Of a DNA stretch of 64,000 nt, positions 35,944 to 44,963 are shown piece by piece. Positions within the stretch are counted from its first letter, which is position 1, and each line of letters opens with the position of its first letter. This DNA is from an uncultured Alphaproteobacteria bacterium. GTDB taxonomy: Bacteria > Pseudomonadota > Alphaproteobacteria > RF32 > CAG-239. The position numbers and the translations under genes were made by a program. The notes beneath the pieces were generated by a model, which was not told the DNA's origin, searched no databases, and saw only the letters and a list, made by a program, of their open reading frames with translations. The DNA lies in NCBI GenBank assembly GCA_944393175.1, contig CALXZH010000003.1, positions 62,001 through 126,000 on the forward strand, in the 5' to 3' direction.

Positions 35944-36939
35944 TTAAGCAAAAAGTTTGTCTTTAACCTGTCGGGCGATGGCCTCATAGGCTCTGGCATA
36001 AGGACTGCCAGGCTGAGAGGCAACAACCGGTGTTCCGGCATCGGAATTTGAGCGGATAGCCATATGCAACGGAATTTCGCCCAAAAAAGGAACGCCTAAT
36101 TGATTGGCTGTTTTTTGAGCCCCTTCATGACCGAAAATATCTGCTCTTGCGCCGCAATGCTCACAAATATAATAGCTCATATTTTCAACAATGCCCAAAA
36201 TCTCAACATTGACTTTTTTGAACATATTTACGCCTTTGACTGCATCTATCAAAGCAATGTCTTGCGGGGTGGAAACAATTACCGCACCGTCTAACTTCAA
36301 CATTTGCGACAGTGAGATTTGAATATCTCCCGTGCCGGGGGGCATATCTATGACCATAACATCAATCTCGCCCCAGTTGACTTCGGTTAGAAGTTGTTGG
36401 ATGGCACCGCAAGCCTTTGCGCCTCGCCAAATTAAAGGTGTATCTTTATCTATCAGTGTGCCGATTGACATTGATTTTATCCCTTGAACAGAGAAAGCCT
36501 CCATGGTTTGGCCGTCATAAGAAACGGGAGGTTGTCCCTCATAGCCCAAAAGGGTTGGAACGGAAGGACCGTAAATGTCGGCATCAAACAAAGCAACCTT
36601 TAGTCCTTGCTCAGCAAGAGCCAAGGCCAAATTAACCGCTGTGGTGGATTTGCCGACACCGCCTTTGCCTGAAGCGACGGCAATGATTTTTTTGACACCT
36701 TTGACGGTCCAACCTGTTTGTTCGGGACGAAGTCCTTGCGGGGCCTTGGGTGCGGTGAAGATAATCGAAACCTTTTTATCTCCCGCAAGCTCAGAGATTT
36801 TTTGGCGCAGGGCCTCGGACTTGCCTGCATCTTCTGCTGAGGCTATTGTCACAATCACTCTCTTATCGGTTATTTGCAGGCTCTCAATCTCTTCCTTATT
36901 AAAATATTCCAAACATAGCGCGCGAATTGCATCTTCCAT
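35944..36939 (-). CDS. mrp: Mrp/ApbC-type Fe-S cluster carrier ATPase
   Basis: Residues 1 to about 75 are a MIP18-like (DUF59) domain. The P-loop domain follows with ASGKGGVGKSTTAVNLA, DADIYGPSVP, IDMPPGTGD and the cluster-binding ENMSYYICEHCGARADIFG with the C-x-x-C pair. It carries and delivers Fe-S clusters. The 331-residue length and order match the family. Confidence 0.94.
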   Translation of the reverse strand: MEDAIRALCLEYFNKEEIESLQITDKRVIVTIASAEDAGKSEALRQKISELAGDKKVSIIFTAPKAPQGLRPEQTGWTVKGVKKIIAVASGKGGVGKSTTAVNLALALAEQGLKVALFDADIYGPSVPTLLGYEGQPPVSYDGQTMEAFSVQGIKSMSIGTLIDKDTPLIWRGAKACGAIQQLLTEVNWGEIDVMVIDMPPGTGDIQISLSQMLKLDGAVIVSTPQDIALIDAVKGVNMFKKVNVEILGIVENMSYYICEHCGARADIFGHEGAQKTANQLGVPFLGEIPLHMAIRSNSDAGTPVVASQPGSPYARAYEAIARQVKDKLFA

Positions 36940-37047
36940 AAGATTTATTCTCCCCTGTTGATAGCTTATATCATTAATTGTCTTTAGCTGATATTTATAT
37001 TATATGTAAAAAAAAGCAACGAAATAAATTATAAGAGGTGCAAAATA

Positions 37048-38112
37048 ATGGCAAAAAATCAAGGCCCATGGGGCAATAATGATAACTCAAGCCCTTGGGG
37101 CGACAGTGAAGAGACTCTCTCAAATCCAAAAGTCGTGGACTTTAGCGTGCTGGAAAGAGTGAAAAATGATGACGGATTTGACTTCAAATTCGGTTGGGCA
37201 ATTGCAATTATCATTGCCTTATGGCTGGCTTCGGGTTTTTATCAAATTCAGCCCAGCGACCAAGGTGTGGTTTTGCGCTTTGGAGCATATGCTTATACAA
37301 CCGATGCCGGACTGCATTATCACCTGCCCTACCCAATTGAAACTGTTGAAAAAGTAAATATTACCCGTGAGCGCAGTATTAACATCGGTGAAGTTGAAAC
37401 TTATCGTAATGCTGCAAATTCTTTCACCGAAAGCCATATGCTAACCGGGGATGAAAATATCGTTGATATTAATCTCACCGTGGTTTGGAAAATTAAAAAC
37501 GCCAAAGATTATCTCTTTAATATGCGCAGTCCTGATGTGACCGTTCGCGTGGCCGCGCAATCCGTTTTGAGAGAAATTGTCGGTCAATCGCAAATGCAAC
37601 CAATTATTACCGGTGACCGCGGCAAAGTTGAAGACGAGACCAAAGCCGAATTACAAAAAGTTTTGGATGAATTCGGTTCCGGCGTGGAAATCGTCCGTGT
37701 TAAACTCCAAAAAGCTGACCCGCCGAAGCAAGTGGTTGATGCTTTTAACGAAGTTCAACGCGCAAAAGCCGATATGGAACGTTTCAAAAACGAAGCTGAG
37801 GCTTATCGCAACGAAATTTTGCCGAAAGCTCAAGGTGAAGCTGCTCAACGCTTGCAAAATGCTCAAGCCTATAAAGAAGCCGTTGTTAACAAGGCAAAAG
37901 GTGAAGCTGAGCGCTTTATTTCAGTTTATAATGCCTATAAGCAAGGTAAAGAAGTAACCGCAAAACGCTTGTATTTGGAAACAATGGAAAATGTTTTGAA
38001 TAAATCAAATACCGTTGTTTTGGATCAATCCGGTAAAGGTAACGCTATTTTGCCGTTACTGCCCATAAATCAAAATAATGTGGTTCCAACAGCTGCAAAT
38101 AATAAAAATTAG
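37048..38112 (+). CDS. hflK: FtsH regulator HflK
   Basis: The 354-residue protein has a glycine- and tryptophan-rich N-terminus (GPWGNNDNSSPWGD), a transmembrane helix around residues 50-68, and an SPFH/band-7 domain (QPSDQGVVLRFG, TGDENIVDINLTVVWKI) with a long charged coiled coil. HflK and HflC form a large periplasmic cage around the FtsH protease. It is followed 11 bases on by hflC. Same order as in other proteobacteria. Confidence 0.95.
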   Translation: MAKNQGPWGNNDNSSPWGDSEETLSNPKVVDFSVLERVKNDDGFDFKFGWAIAIIIALWLASGFYQIQPSDQGVVLRFGAYAYTTDAGLHYHLPYPIETVEKVNITRERSINIGEVETYRNAANSFTESHMLTGDENIVDINLTVVWKIKNAKDYLFNMRSPDVTVRVAAQSVLREIVGQSQMQPIITGDRGKVEDETKAELQKVLDEFGSGVEIVRVKLQKADPPKQVVDAFNEVQRAKADMERFKNEAEAYRNEILPKAQGEAAQRLQNAQAYKEAVVNKAKGEAERFISVYNAYKQGKEVTAKRLYLETMENVLNKSNTVVLDQSGKGNAILPLLPINQNNVVPTAANNKN

Positions 38113-38123
38113 GAGTATGAAAG

Positions 38124-38999
38124 ATGTTTAGTCGCTATAAATATTATTTTCTGGCTGTTTTAGCCGTCATTGTTTTTGTCGGTTTGAACTCTTTGTATAT
38201 TGTGGCTCAACCCGAACAAGCAATCGTTCTGCAGTTTGGTGAACCAATACGTTTGGTGAAAGAGCCGGGTCTAAAGGTTAAAATGCCTTTTATTCAAAAC
38301 GTGGTGATTTATGATACGCGTTTACTCAACCTCGACCCTCCGGCGCAAGAAGTAGTGTTGAACGACAAAAAACGTTTGGATGTTGATAGCTTTACACGCT
38401 ACAAAATCGTTGACCCGCTCAAGTTCTATCAAACCGTTAGAACCGAAGAGATTGCTCGCGGTAAACTGGCTGAAATCGTCAACTCTTCCGTTCGTAAAAT
38501 TTTGGGCCGCATTACCTTGCAGGAGTTGTTGTCGCAACAACGCACTCAAATTATGGCCGACATAAGCAACGCGGTTAAAAAAGATGCCGAGCAAATCGGT
38601 GTGAGCGTGGCAGATGTTAGAATCAGACGTGCCGACTTGCCATTGCAAGTTCTGCAAGCCATTAACGCTCGTATGAAGACCGAACGCGAACGTGATGCTA
38701 AAGAATTCCGCGCCAAAGGACAGCAACAAGCTCAACAAATCCGAGCTAAGGCTGAAAAAGAACGTACAATCATTATTGCCGAAGCCGAAAAACAAGCCCA
38801 AATTACTCGCGGTCAAGGTGATGAGCAAGCTATTCAAATTTGGAATGATGCCGCTAACATCGACCCTAATTTTTATGCGTTCTATCGTTCTTTGGAAGCT
38901 TACAACAATTCTTTGGCCGATGCTAACACTTCTTTAGTTTTGGCTCCTGATTCCGAATTCTTTAAGTATTTCGGCTCTTCAGATATTAGAAGAAGATAG
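38124..38999 (+). CDS. hflC: FtsH regulator HflC
   Basis: The 291-residue protein has an N-terminal membrane helix (YFLAVLAVIVFVGLNSLYIV), the SPFH domain (QPEQAIVLQFGEPIR), and RIRRADLPLQVLQAINARM before a Q/K/A-rich coiled coil. It is the partner of HflK. It is followed six bases on by a Deg-type protease, so the operon is devoted to membrane and envelope protein quality control. Confidence 0.96.
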   Translation: MFSRYKYYFLAVLAVIVFVGLNSLYIVAQPEQAIVLQFGEPIRLVKEPGLKVKMPFIQNVVIYDTRLLNLDPPAQEVVLNDKKRLDVDSFTRYKIVDPLKFYQTVRTEEIARGKLAEIVNSSVRKILGRITLQELLSQQRTQIMADISNAVKKDAEQIGVSVADVRIRRADLPLQVLQAINARMKTERERDAKEFRAKGQQQAQQIRAKAEKERTIIIAEAEKQAQITRGQGDEQAIQIWNDAANIDPNFYAFYRSLEAYNNSLADANTSLVLAPDSEFFKYFGSSDIRRR

Positions 39000-39005
39000 T
39001 TAAAA

Positions 39006-40394
39006 ATGCTAAAAATAAAGTCAGTATTTGTTTTTTTGGCGTTGAGCGTTGTTTGCCTGGCAAGCAACGCTTCGGCGCAATATCCATCTTTTGCGGATTT
39101 GGCAGAAAAGCTTATGCCAAGCGTCGTTAACATTTCGAGCTTTACGGCGCCAGAAAACTCCGAAAATCTTGATGAAGAAACAGGAACTTCGGAATCTCTC
39201 GGCTCCGGCTTTATCATTGATAAGGACGGGTATATCATTACCAACAACCACGTCATTGACAAAGCAGAAAGTATCCAAGTTACACTTTCTAATAATCAAA
39301 AGCTTGAAGCAAAACTCATCGGCAAAGACCCTAAAACAGATTTGGCTTTGATTAAAATTGAGGCAAAGACACAACTTCAACCGGTAACTTTCGGTAATTC
39401 CGATAAAATTCGTGTCGGAGATTGGATTTTGGCTATCGGCAATCCCTTCGGCTTAGGCGGTAGTGTTACGGCCGGAATTGTATCGGCAAAATCAAGAGAT
39501 ATAGAATCGGGGCCTTATGATAACTTTATTCAAACCGATGCCGCAATTAACCAAGGAAACTCCGGCGGGCCGATGTTTAATATGAACGGCGAAGTTATCG
39601 GTATCAGTAGTGCTATTTTTTCAACCACAGGAGCCAGCCAAGGTATCGGCTTTGCCATTCCCGTTAATTTGGCAGACTGGGTGATTGAACAATTAAAAAA
39701 ATTCGGAACCGTTAAAAGAGGCTGGATTGGAATTAAAATTCAACCTAATTCACAAGAGATTGCTTCAAGTCTCGGAATTTCCCAAAATCAAGGTGTGGTG
39801 GTTTCAGGCTTTACCCCAAACGGGCCCGCGCAAAAAGCAGGCTTTGCGGCCGGGGATATTATCTTGCGTTTTAATGGTGAAGAAATTGACAGCACCAAGA
39901 ATTTATCTCGTATGATAGCCGAAACGCCTATCGGAACAAATACATCCTTTGAAATATGGCGCAATCAGAAAAAGCTAACCTTAAGTGTTACTGTTGAACA
40001 GATGCCTGAAGAACAAGAAACTTCTAAACCTGCATCGGAAGATGAAGGTGAAAATATTGATGTTTCCTCTCAAGTCAGTGATACAGAAACTTCTACCCTC
40101 AATGTGGTCGGATTTAGTGTCGGAGATTTGGCTTTAGATATGATGACTGACCTGAAAAGCGCTGCAAAAGGTGTGATGGTTACGGATGTTTTGCCAAACT
40201 CAGATGCCGCACACAAAGGTATTAAAGTCGGCGATATTATTGTTAAAGTAGATCAACGTAATGTCTTAGGGCCTCAAATGTTTGCGGAGTTTATTGACGA
40301 AGCTTATCGTGAAAACAAACGTCCGGTATTACTTGCAATTCAAGGCGTGGATGCATTGCATTTTGTGGCTGTAAAGTTGGTGAACCATGACTAG
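39006..40394 (+). CDS. degP: Deg/HtrA-type periplasmic serine protease
   Basis: The 462-residue precursor has a signal peptide ending near NASAQ. The protease domain has H82 in ITNNHVID, D112 in KTDLALIKI and S186 in QGNSGGPMF. Two PDZ domains follow (around residues 245-325 and 375-455). It degrades or refolds damaged periplasmic proteins. It follows hflC, a frequent alphaproteobacterial order. DegP, DegQ and MucD cannot be told apart from sequence. Its end overlaps holC by eight bases. Confidence 0.92.
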   Translation: MLKIKSVFVFLALSVVCLASNASAQYPSFADLAEKLMPSVVNISSFTAPENSENLDEETGTSESLGSGFIIDKDGYIITNNHVIDKAESIQVTLSNNQKLEAKLIGKDPKTDLALIKIEAKTQLQPVTFGNSDKIRVGDWILAIGNPFGLGGSVTAGIVSAKSRDIESGPYDNFIQTDAAINQGNSGGPMFNMNGEVIGISSAIFSTTGASQGIGFAIPVNLADWVIEQLKKFGTVKRGWIGIKIQPNSQEIASSLGISQNQGVVVSGFTPNGPAQKAGFAAGDIILRFNGEEIDSTKNLSRMIAETPIGTNTSFEIWRNQKKLTLSVTVEQMPEEQETSKPASEDEGENIDVSSQVSDTETSTLNVVGFSVGDLALDMMTDLKSAAKGVMVTDVLPNSDAAHKGIKVGDIIVKVDQRNVLGPQMFAEFIDEAYRENKRPVLLAIQGVDALHFVAVKLVNHD

Positions 40395-40842
40395 AGTAGA
40401 TTTTTATCATTTGCAAAAACAAACCCTAGAGCAGGTCTTGCCCAAGCTCTTGGAAAAGGCTTATGCTTTGGGAAAAGCCATTAAAATAAAAATTGGTAAT
40501 GAAGAGCGTGTGGAATTTATTAATTCGCAACTTTGGACTTTTGATGATACTTCCTTTATTCCCCATGGCTCCAAAAAAGACGGCTTTGCCGAATCTCAAC
40601 CGATTTGGCTTAGTGCTGGAGATGATAACCCTAATCATGCAACTTTATTGTTTTTGGTAGACGGAGCTGATATTTCGCCCGAAGATGCACAAAATTTTGA
40701 GCGTATTTTCAATATTTTTGACGGCAATGATGAGAATGCTTTAACTCTTGCTCGCGGACAATGGAAGAAATTTAAGTCTGAGGGTTTAGAAACTTATTAC
40801 TGGCAACAAGAAGGCAGCGGAAAATGGATTCAAAAAGCTTAA
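40387..40842 (+). CDS. holC: DNA polymerase III subunit chi
   Basis: The 151-residue protein has FYHLQKQTLEQVLPKLLEKA, SQLWTFDDTSFIPHG, the QPIWLS stretch, FLVDGA and the C-terminal ARGQWKKFKSEGLETYYWQ, the HolC pattern. Chi links the clamp loader to SSB. The start overlaps the protease gene and the end overlaps the dipeptidase gene by 19 bases, so expression is coupled. Confidence 0.88.
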   Translation: MTRVDFYHLQKQTLEQVLPKLLEKAYALGKAIKIKIGNEERVEFINSQLWTFDDTSFIPHGSKKDGFAESQPIWLSAGDDNPNHATLLFLVDGADISPEDAQNFERIFNIFDGNDENALTLARGQWKKFKSEGLETYYWQQEGSGKWIQKA

Positions 40843-41459
40843 AAGCAGAGCTTGCCAAATTTGACTTAACAGAACTTAGCGGCGAGCGCTTTATTATTGA
40901 TTTGATGTATGCCGGAACTCGTAATGTTGCAGGCTTTGCCGCATATGAAGAAATCGGCCTTGGAAACAGAGCTTTTGTTCATCAACAAGTGTTTGAATGT
41001 TTAATGAAAATTGTACCTATCCTAAAGCACCATAACTTAAAAATGTGCATCCGTGATGCTTATCGTCCGCCACGGGCGCATATATTGCTGCAAAAAAAAG
41101 TGGCTATGCCCGGATTGTTTGCTGCAAATTATCAACTTTCTAACCATTGCCACGGGACAGCTGTTGATATCTTTTTGACAGATGAAAATGGTAAAATGCT
41201 CGCTTACCCGACCGAAACAGATGCTTACACCGATGACATTGCTCAAGCTTTAAGAAAAGGAAATTTTCAACCCCTGCAGGACAACTTGCTAAAAGCCAGA
41301 CACAATTATATGTATGCCCCATACGAGGCTTTGGCCAACAGAAGTTTTTTGAAAGAGCTGATGGAAAATAACGGCTTTTTGGCTATTCCGCATGAATGGT
41401 GGCACTATAATCTCCAAGGTTTTGAAAAATATCCCGTTTTGGAAACAGACTTATTTTAA
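40824..41459 (+). CDS. VanX/DdpX-like D-Ala-D-Ala dipeptidase
   Basis: The 211-residue protein has the M15D signature S106-x-H108-x-x-G-x-A-x-D115 (SNHCHGTAVD) and E191-x-x-H194 in HEWWHYN, which supply the zinc ligands and the catalytic glutamate. RDAYRPPRAH with a conserved arginine also fits. No signal peptide is seen, as for cytoplasmic VanX. It cleaves D-alanyl-D-alanine, probably for peptidoglycan recycling; no vancomycin cluster is present. Confidence 0.9.
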   Translation: MDSKSLKAELAKFDLTELSGERFIIDLMYAGTRNVAGFAAYEEIGLGNRAFVHQQVFECLMKIVPILKHHNLKMCIRDAYRPPRAHILLQKKVAMPGLFAANYQLSNHCHGTAVDIFLTDENGKMLAYPTETDAYTDDIAQALRKGNFQPLQDNLLKARHNYMYAPYEALANRSFLKELMENNGFLAIPHEWWHYNLQGFEKYPVLETDLF

Positions 41460-41502
41460 TTTTATTCGTTTTTATAGCCTTGCTGCTTTAATCTAAAAAA
41501 TC

Positions 41503-41531
41503 TTGACTTTTGGAAAGCATAATGACATTAT
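41503..41531 (+). promoter_or_regulatory. Promoter of the sugar transferase gene
   Basis: TTGACT at 41503-41508, 17 bases, CATTAT at 41526-41531. It makes a start at the in-frame TTG at 41503 unlikely. Confidence 0.6.
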
Positions 41532-41574
41532 TTTGCTAATTTTATGTATTATTATAACTTTAAAATCTAAATCT

Positions 41575-42270
41575 ATGAAATTATTATTAATTATCGCTAT
41601 TGTCTTTTGCATTGAAAGAATAGCGCATCATGAGAAAAAATTGTTGGATTATCGAAGTTCTTTTATTGCTTCTTTACCCCGAAATGTTCGGTATCTTTTT
41701 CCGGCTTCTTTATGCGGAGCGTTTTGTAAGCGCTTGTTTGATATTGTCTTTTCTTTAGTTGTGTTGGTTACCATATTTCCTCTTATTTTTCTGATTGTGG
41801 CACCAATGATTAAATTAGGCTCAAAAGGTCCGGTGTTCTTTATTCAGAAAAGATTAGGTCTATATGGAAAATTATTTAACTGCTATAAATTTCGGACAAT
41901 GTATGTTAATTCGGGAACAAGGCCGGCACAACCAAATGACTGCCGCGTTACAAAATTGGGTAAATTTTTACGCAAAACGCACTTAGATGAATTTCCGCAA
42001 TTTTTTAATGTCTTAATCGGAGATATGAGTGTTGTCGGCCCCAGACCTTTTCAGCCGCGAATTTATCAGGAGTTTCCGGATTATGAAAAGAGTTTGCTGC
42101 GTTTGGTTGTTCGCCCCGGCCTGACAGTACTTGCTCAACTCAATGTGCCGCGAACAAAAAATCGAGCTCAATATCTTAAACAAGATTTCTATTATATTCG
42201 CAAAATGTCTTGTTGGCTTGATTTGAAAATTATTTTTTGGACTTTGCGGTTGCGCGATAATTCATTTTGA
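41575..42270 (+). CDS. Bacterial sugar transferase (lipid carrier sugar-1-phosphate transferase)
   Basis: The 231-residue protein has two hydrophobic segments (residues about 2-12 and 50-75), then GPVFFIQKRLG, YKFRTM, LGKFLRKTHLDEFPQFFNVL and DMSVVGPRPF, the polyprenyl-phosphate sugar phosphotransferase signature. It starts glycan assembly by loading a sugar phosphate on undecaprenyl phosphate. I chose the ATG at 41575 because the upstream TTG lies in the promoter; no clear ribosome site is seen. It is far from the polysaccharide genes at 3-15 kb, but could serve them. Confidence 0.88.
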   Translation: MKLLLIIAIVFCIERIAHHEKKLLDYRSSFIASLPRNVRYLFPASLCGAFCKRLFDIVFSLVVLVTIFPLIFLIVAPMIKLGSKGPVFFIQKRLGLYGKLFNCYKFRTMYVNSGTRPAQPNDCRVTKLGKFLRKTHLDEFPQFFNVLIGDMSVVGPRPFQPRIYQEFPDYEKSLLRLVVRPGLTVLAQLNVPRTKNRAQYLKQDFYYIRKMSCWLDLKIIFWTLRLRDNSF

Positions 42271-42298
42271 AAAAGCTTCCCTTCGGGGAAGCTTTGGT
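42271..42298. terminator. Terminator between the sugar transferase and the following convergent gene
   Basis: AAAGCTTCCC-TTC-GGGGAAGCTTT with short T tracts. It starts at the last base of the transferase stop region. Confidence 0.75.
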
Positions 42299-43099
42299 TT
42301 ATCTTTCGCGCGAATTGCCGTCATTGCTATATTCCAGATAACGCGTAATACTTTGTTCAACCTGACGGTCAATTTGATTTTGGGGTTGAAGTTTGGGCGC
42401 ATAAGTTCCGTTAGGCGCAAAAAGTTGGTTGAGCAAATCCATAGGATTGCCGCCGGTAAGCATTTGCTGTTTGGTCATTTCAATAGCAACTTGTTGTACC
42501 ATGGCATTGCGGAAAGCATCTTGCGCGGCCAAACGGCTTTGCTCTTGTTGTCGGTGCTCTTTTTCGGTATATTTGCGGTGAAAACGAGCAAATTCATATA
42601 TCGGGTCACCTCCACGATTAAAGTCCGGCAGGCCGACTAAATTGGTTTTGGCATCTATCAGATTTTTAATACCCATCCCGTTAGAATCCCGATATATCAT
42701 CCAATCATTAATGATTTCGGGATAAATTGCCTCTTGCACATTATAGGGTTTGATTTGGCCAAATTCTATCCTATCCCAATCCCTATCGGCGGTTGTAACT
42801 TGAATATTATCAACAAAGTATTCTTTGTTTTCAATATGGCGGCGTTGCGGATTAATTAAGGCTTGGGATAAACAAATGGCAACCAGTGAGTATTTGAGCT
42901 CTTGGGCGGTTTTGTAACGCAATTTGCGAGGATCACGACGTACCTCGGCATCATTTAAGGCCTGATTGAGGCAATGGGCACGCAAAATTTGCAAGGCCTC
43001 AAGCTGGTCTTGATTTAACTCAACATTGGCAATAACCCGAACAGCGGCTATGCGGTTGACTAAGGCTTCTAATTTTAACTCCAAACTTTGATGCGGCAT
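42299..43099 (-). CDS. Hypothetical protein, 266 aa
   Basis: I do not recognise this protein. The first 100 residues are helical and charged (LELKLEALVNRIAAVRVIANVELNQ), the middle mentions WDRIEFGQ and DWMIYRDSNGMGIKNLIDAK, and the C-terminal 80 residues are rich in Q, A and R with a possible coiled coil (RKYTEKEHRQQEQSRLAAQ). No signal or membrane segment is present. I chose the ATG at 43099 because GAGGG precedes it; the frame extends to 43156. It stands alone. Confidence 0.65.
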   Translation of the reverse strand: MPHQSLELKLEALVNRIAAVRVIANVELNQDQLEALQILRAHCLNQALNDAEVRRDPRKLRYKTAQELKYSLVAICLSQALINPQRRHIENKEYFVDNIQVTTADRDWDRIEFGQIKPYNVQEAIYPEIINDWMIYRDSNGMGIKNLIDAKTNLVGLPDFNRGGDPIYEFARFHRKYTEKEHRQQEQSRLAAQDAFRNAMVQQVAIEMTKQQMLTGGNPMDLLNQLFAPNGTYAPKLQPQNQIDRQVEQSITRYLEYSNDGNSRER

Positions 43100-43201
43100 T
43101 TTTCCCTCTTTGTGACTTTTGCTGTGGAGTATAGCATAATTTTGCTCTGTCAACAAGAGGAATATTCTAGAAAAAAATATTTATTTTGTTAATTTTGTCT
43201 A

Positions 43202-43230
43202 TTGCGTCATTATAAAAATTATGCTATAGT
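43202..43230 (+). promoter_or_regulatory. Promoter of the 43263 gene
   Basis: TTGCGT at 43202-43207, 17 bases, TATAGT at 43225-43230, 33 bases before the ATG. Confidence 0.55.
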
Positions 43231-43262
43231 CCACTCGTACTAATCAATTAAAAACATTTATT

Positions 43263-43766
43263 ATGAAACAAATTGAATTGCCATCTGAGTTGATGGCGTA
43301 TATGTGCGAGAGTGGAAAATTCGTATTCGTAAATGACTTTGACGGCTGGGGACATGAGGCAGACATCAAGCATTTCAAACGAATTGGTATGATGGAAGGG
43401 AATGGCTTGCAAGCTGAAAACGGTGAGCAATTTGCTTTCCAATACGTTTCTTTCCGCAGAGGAAACGGCCTTATCGTTCAGCTCCGCGACCGTGAAAAAA
43501 ACACCAATGAGCGACTGCCTTTGGCAGACTTACCTCTGTTCAAGGACTTCGATGTCGTTATCTGGACGTCTGGAGAAGTTTTACAAGGATTTGCACCGGT
43601 CTTTTCGGACAAACTCGACCTTGCAATTTTTATAGGAAAGCTGCAAGAATTTGGGGTGGCGGGAGATTATGAATTGCACAGGAAATTGGAAGAGATGAGA
43701 GATCTCGCCATATTCCTGTACAAAAACAATCCCGAAAAAGTTTCATCCATTTTGGATGAGCTTTAA
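43263..43766 (+). CDS. Hypothetical protein, 167 aa
   Basis: A soluble, slightly acidic protein without a known motif. It has KFVFVNDFDGWGHEADI near the N-terminus and a helical C-terminus (LHRKLEEMRDLAIFLYKN). It has its own promoter and a very strong terminator, so it forms a single-gene transcript. No function can be assigned. Confidence 0.7.
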   Translation: MKQIELPSELMAYMCESGKFVFVNDFDGWGHEADIKHFKRIGMMEGNGLQAENGEQFAFQYVSFRRGNGLIVQLRDREKNTNERLPLADLPLFKDFDVVIWTSGEVLQGFAPVFSDKLDLAIFIGKLQEFGVAGDYELHRKLEEMRDLAIFLYKNNPEKVSSILDEL

Positions 43767-43780
43767 TGGGATTTCAAAGA

Positions 43781-43821
43781 AAAAATAAAACCTCAGAGAA
43801 TGCTCTGAGGTTTTATTTTTT
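43781..43821 (+). terminator. Strong terminator after the 43263 gene
   Basis: A perfect 18-bp stem from AAAAATAAAACCTCAGAG with an AATG loop and a T7 end. Confidence 0.95.
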
Positions 43822-43906
43822 TGCTGACGAATTATCCGGCTGTTCAAAATTATATTGCAATTTAATATGTTTTTTATATTATAAGCGCGGTTAAGGAGAT
43901 TTTAGT

Positions 43907-44359
43907 ATGATTAATCATTTGGAAAATATGAAAAAAGCCATTGCACTCAGTAATGATTCCGTTGACAAAGGAAGCTCGCCTTTCGGCTGTGTTATCGTTA
44001 ATGCAAAAGGTGAAATTGTAGGTCTTGGTCACAATACCGTTGCTCTAGACAACGACCCTACCGCACACGGCGAAGTCAATGCAATTCGTAACGCCTGCAA
44101 AAACCTTGGTACGTTTGATTTGAGCGGATGCATTCTTTATACTTCTTGCGAGCCATGCCCAATGTGTCTTAACGCTTGCAAATGGGCGAATATTACAGAA
44201 GTTTATTATGCCGCTGATCGGTATGACGCTGAAAATATCGGTTTTCGCGACCGCGTGTTTTATGATGATGACCCTCTAACCCTACACCGTCTGGATTTAG
44301 AAGAAGCCGCTCAAGTGATGCAAAAATGGAAAAACAAGCCAGATAGAATTGAATATTAA
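43907..44359 (+). CDS. CMP/dCMP-type zinc deaminase (guanine deaminase-like)
   Basis: The 150-residue protein has SPFGCVIV, the zinc and catalytic motif H54-G-E56 in PTAHGEVNAI, and P83-C84-x-x-C87 in CEPCPMC. Overall it is closest in pattern to the GuaD-type nucleoside or guanine deaminases, with NDPTAHGEVNAIRNAC and YYAADRYDAENIGF. Most members have HAE; here it is HGE, but the catalytic glutamate is kept. It probably deaminates a free base or nucleoside. Confidence 0.85.
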   Translation: MINHLENMKKAIALSNDSVDKGSSPFGCVIVNAKGEIVGLGHNTVALDNDPTAHGEVNAIRNACKNLGTFDLSGCILYTSCEPCPMCLNACKWANITEVYYAADRYDAENIGFRDRVFYDDDPLTLHRLDLEEAAQVMQKWKNKPDRIEY

Positions 44360-44364
44360 AATAT

Positions 44365-44394
44365 AGAGCCGAACTTAATGCGGCTCTTTTTTTT
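44365..44394 (+). terminator. Terminator after the deaminase gene
   Basis: AGAGCCG-AACTTAATG-CGGCTCT followed by eight T. Confidence 0.9.
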
Positions 44395-44821
44395 AGATTA
44401 AAGCTAATATCCCCGTCATCAGCAAAATGTATCTGAAGAGTTTTCCTAGACACATAGACACCCACACAACGTGAATATTGGCGCGCATATAGCCTAATAA
44501 AAACGGTATCAAATCGCCAATAGCTGGCAAGAAACTGAAAAATGCCGTCAATGCTCCTTTGACGTACACCCAATGTTTTATCTTTTCTACCTTTTGCGGA
44601 GAGAGTTTGCATATTCTTGTTAACCATTCTTCCTTGCCTAAATAACCAAAGTAATAATTTGTCATACCCCCCAAAGTATTGCCTAACGTTCCCCAAAACA
44701 GGCATAAGTAAGGGTTAAAACCTGCCGCCAACATTCCAACAAATACAACTTCAGAACTCAAGGGTAAAATTGTCGCCGCACCAAATGAAATGCCAAATAA
44801 ACTTAAATAACCATATTCCAT
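44393..44821 (-). CDS. YqaA/DedA-like membrane protein (VTT domain)
   Basis: The 142-residue protein has four hydrophobic segments and the SNARE-associated (VTT) features: AATILPLSSEVVFVGMLAAG, GTLGNTLGGMTNYYFGYLG and a C-terminal LLMTGILALI. YqaA members lie in the inner membrane; related DedA proteins move lipids. I chose the ATG at 44821, with AAAGGA before it, over the longer frame from 44845. Confidence 0.85.
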   Translation of the reverse strand: MEYGYLSLFGISFGAATILPLSSEVVFVGMLAAGFNPYLCLFWGTLGNTLGGMTNYYFGYLGKEEWLTRICKLSPQKVEKIKHWVYVKGALTAFFSFLPAIGDLIPFLLGYMRANIHVVWVSMCLGKLFRYILLMTGILALI

Positions 44822-44963
44822 TTTTATTCCTTTAATTTTAATCATTGTGTAACATAAATTTTTGCCAAATCAAATGTTATTTTTAACAGGAAAAAATTTT
44901 TGCTTAACTTCATGAAATTTCTCTATTACAATTGTTTTATCTTAATTAAATAACGGAGTTTAT

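Noticed and set aside
38322-38837. 171-codon minus-strand frame inside hflC
   Set aside because: Antisense shadow of a Q/A/K-rich coiled coil; low-complexity composition.
41503-41574. TTG start extending the sugar transferase by 24 residues
   Set aside because: The TTG is the first part of a TTGACT -35 box with a matching -10, so this stretch is most likely not transcribed from that promoter.
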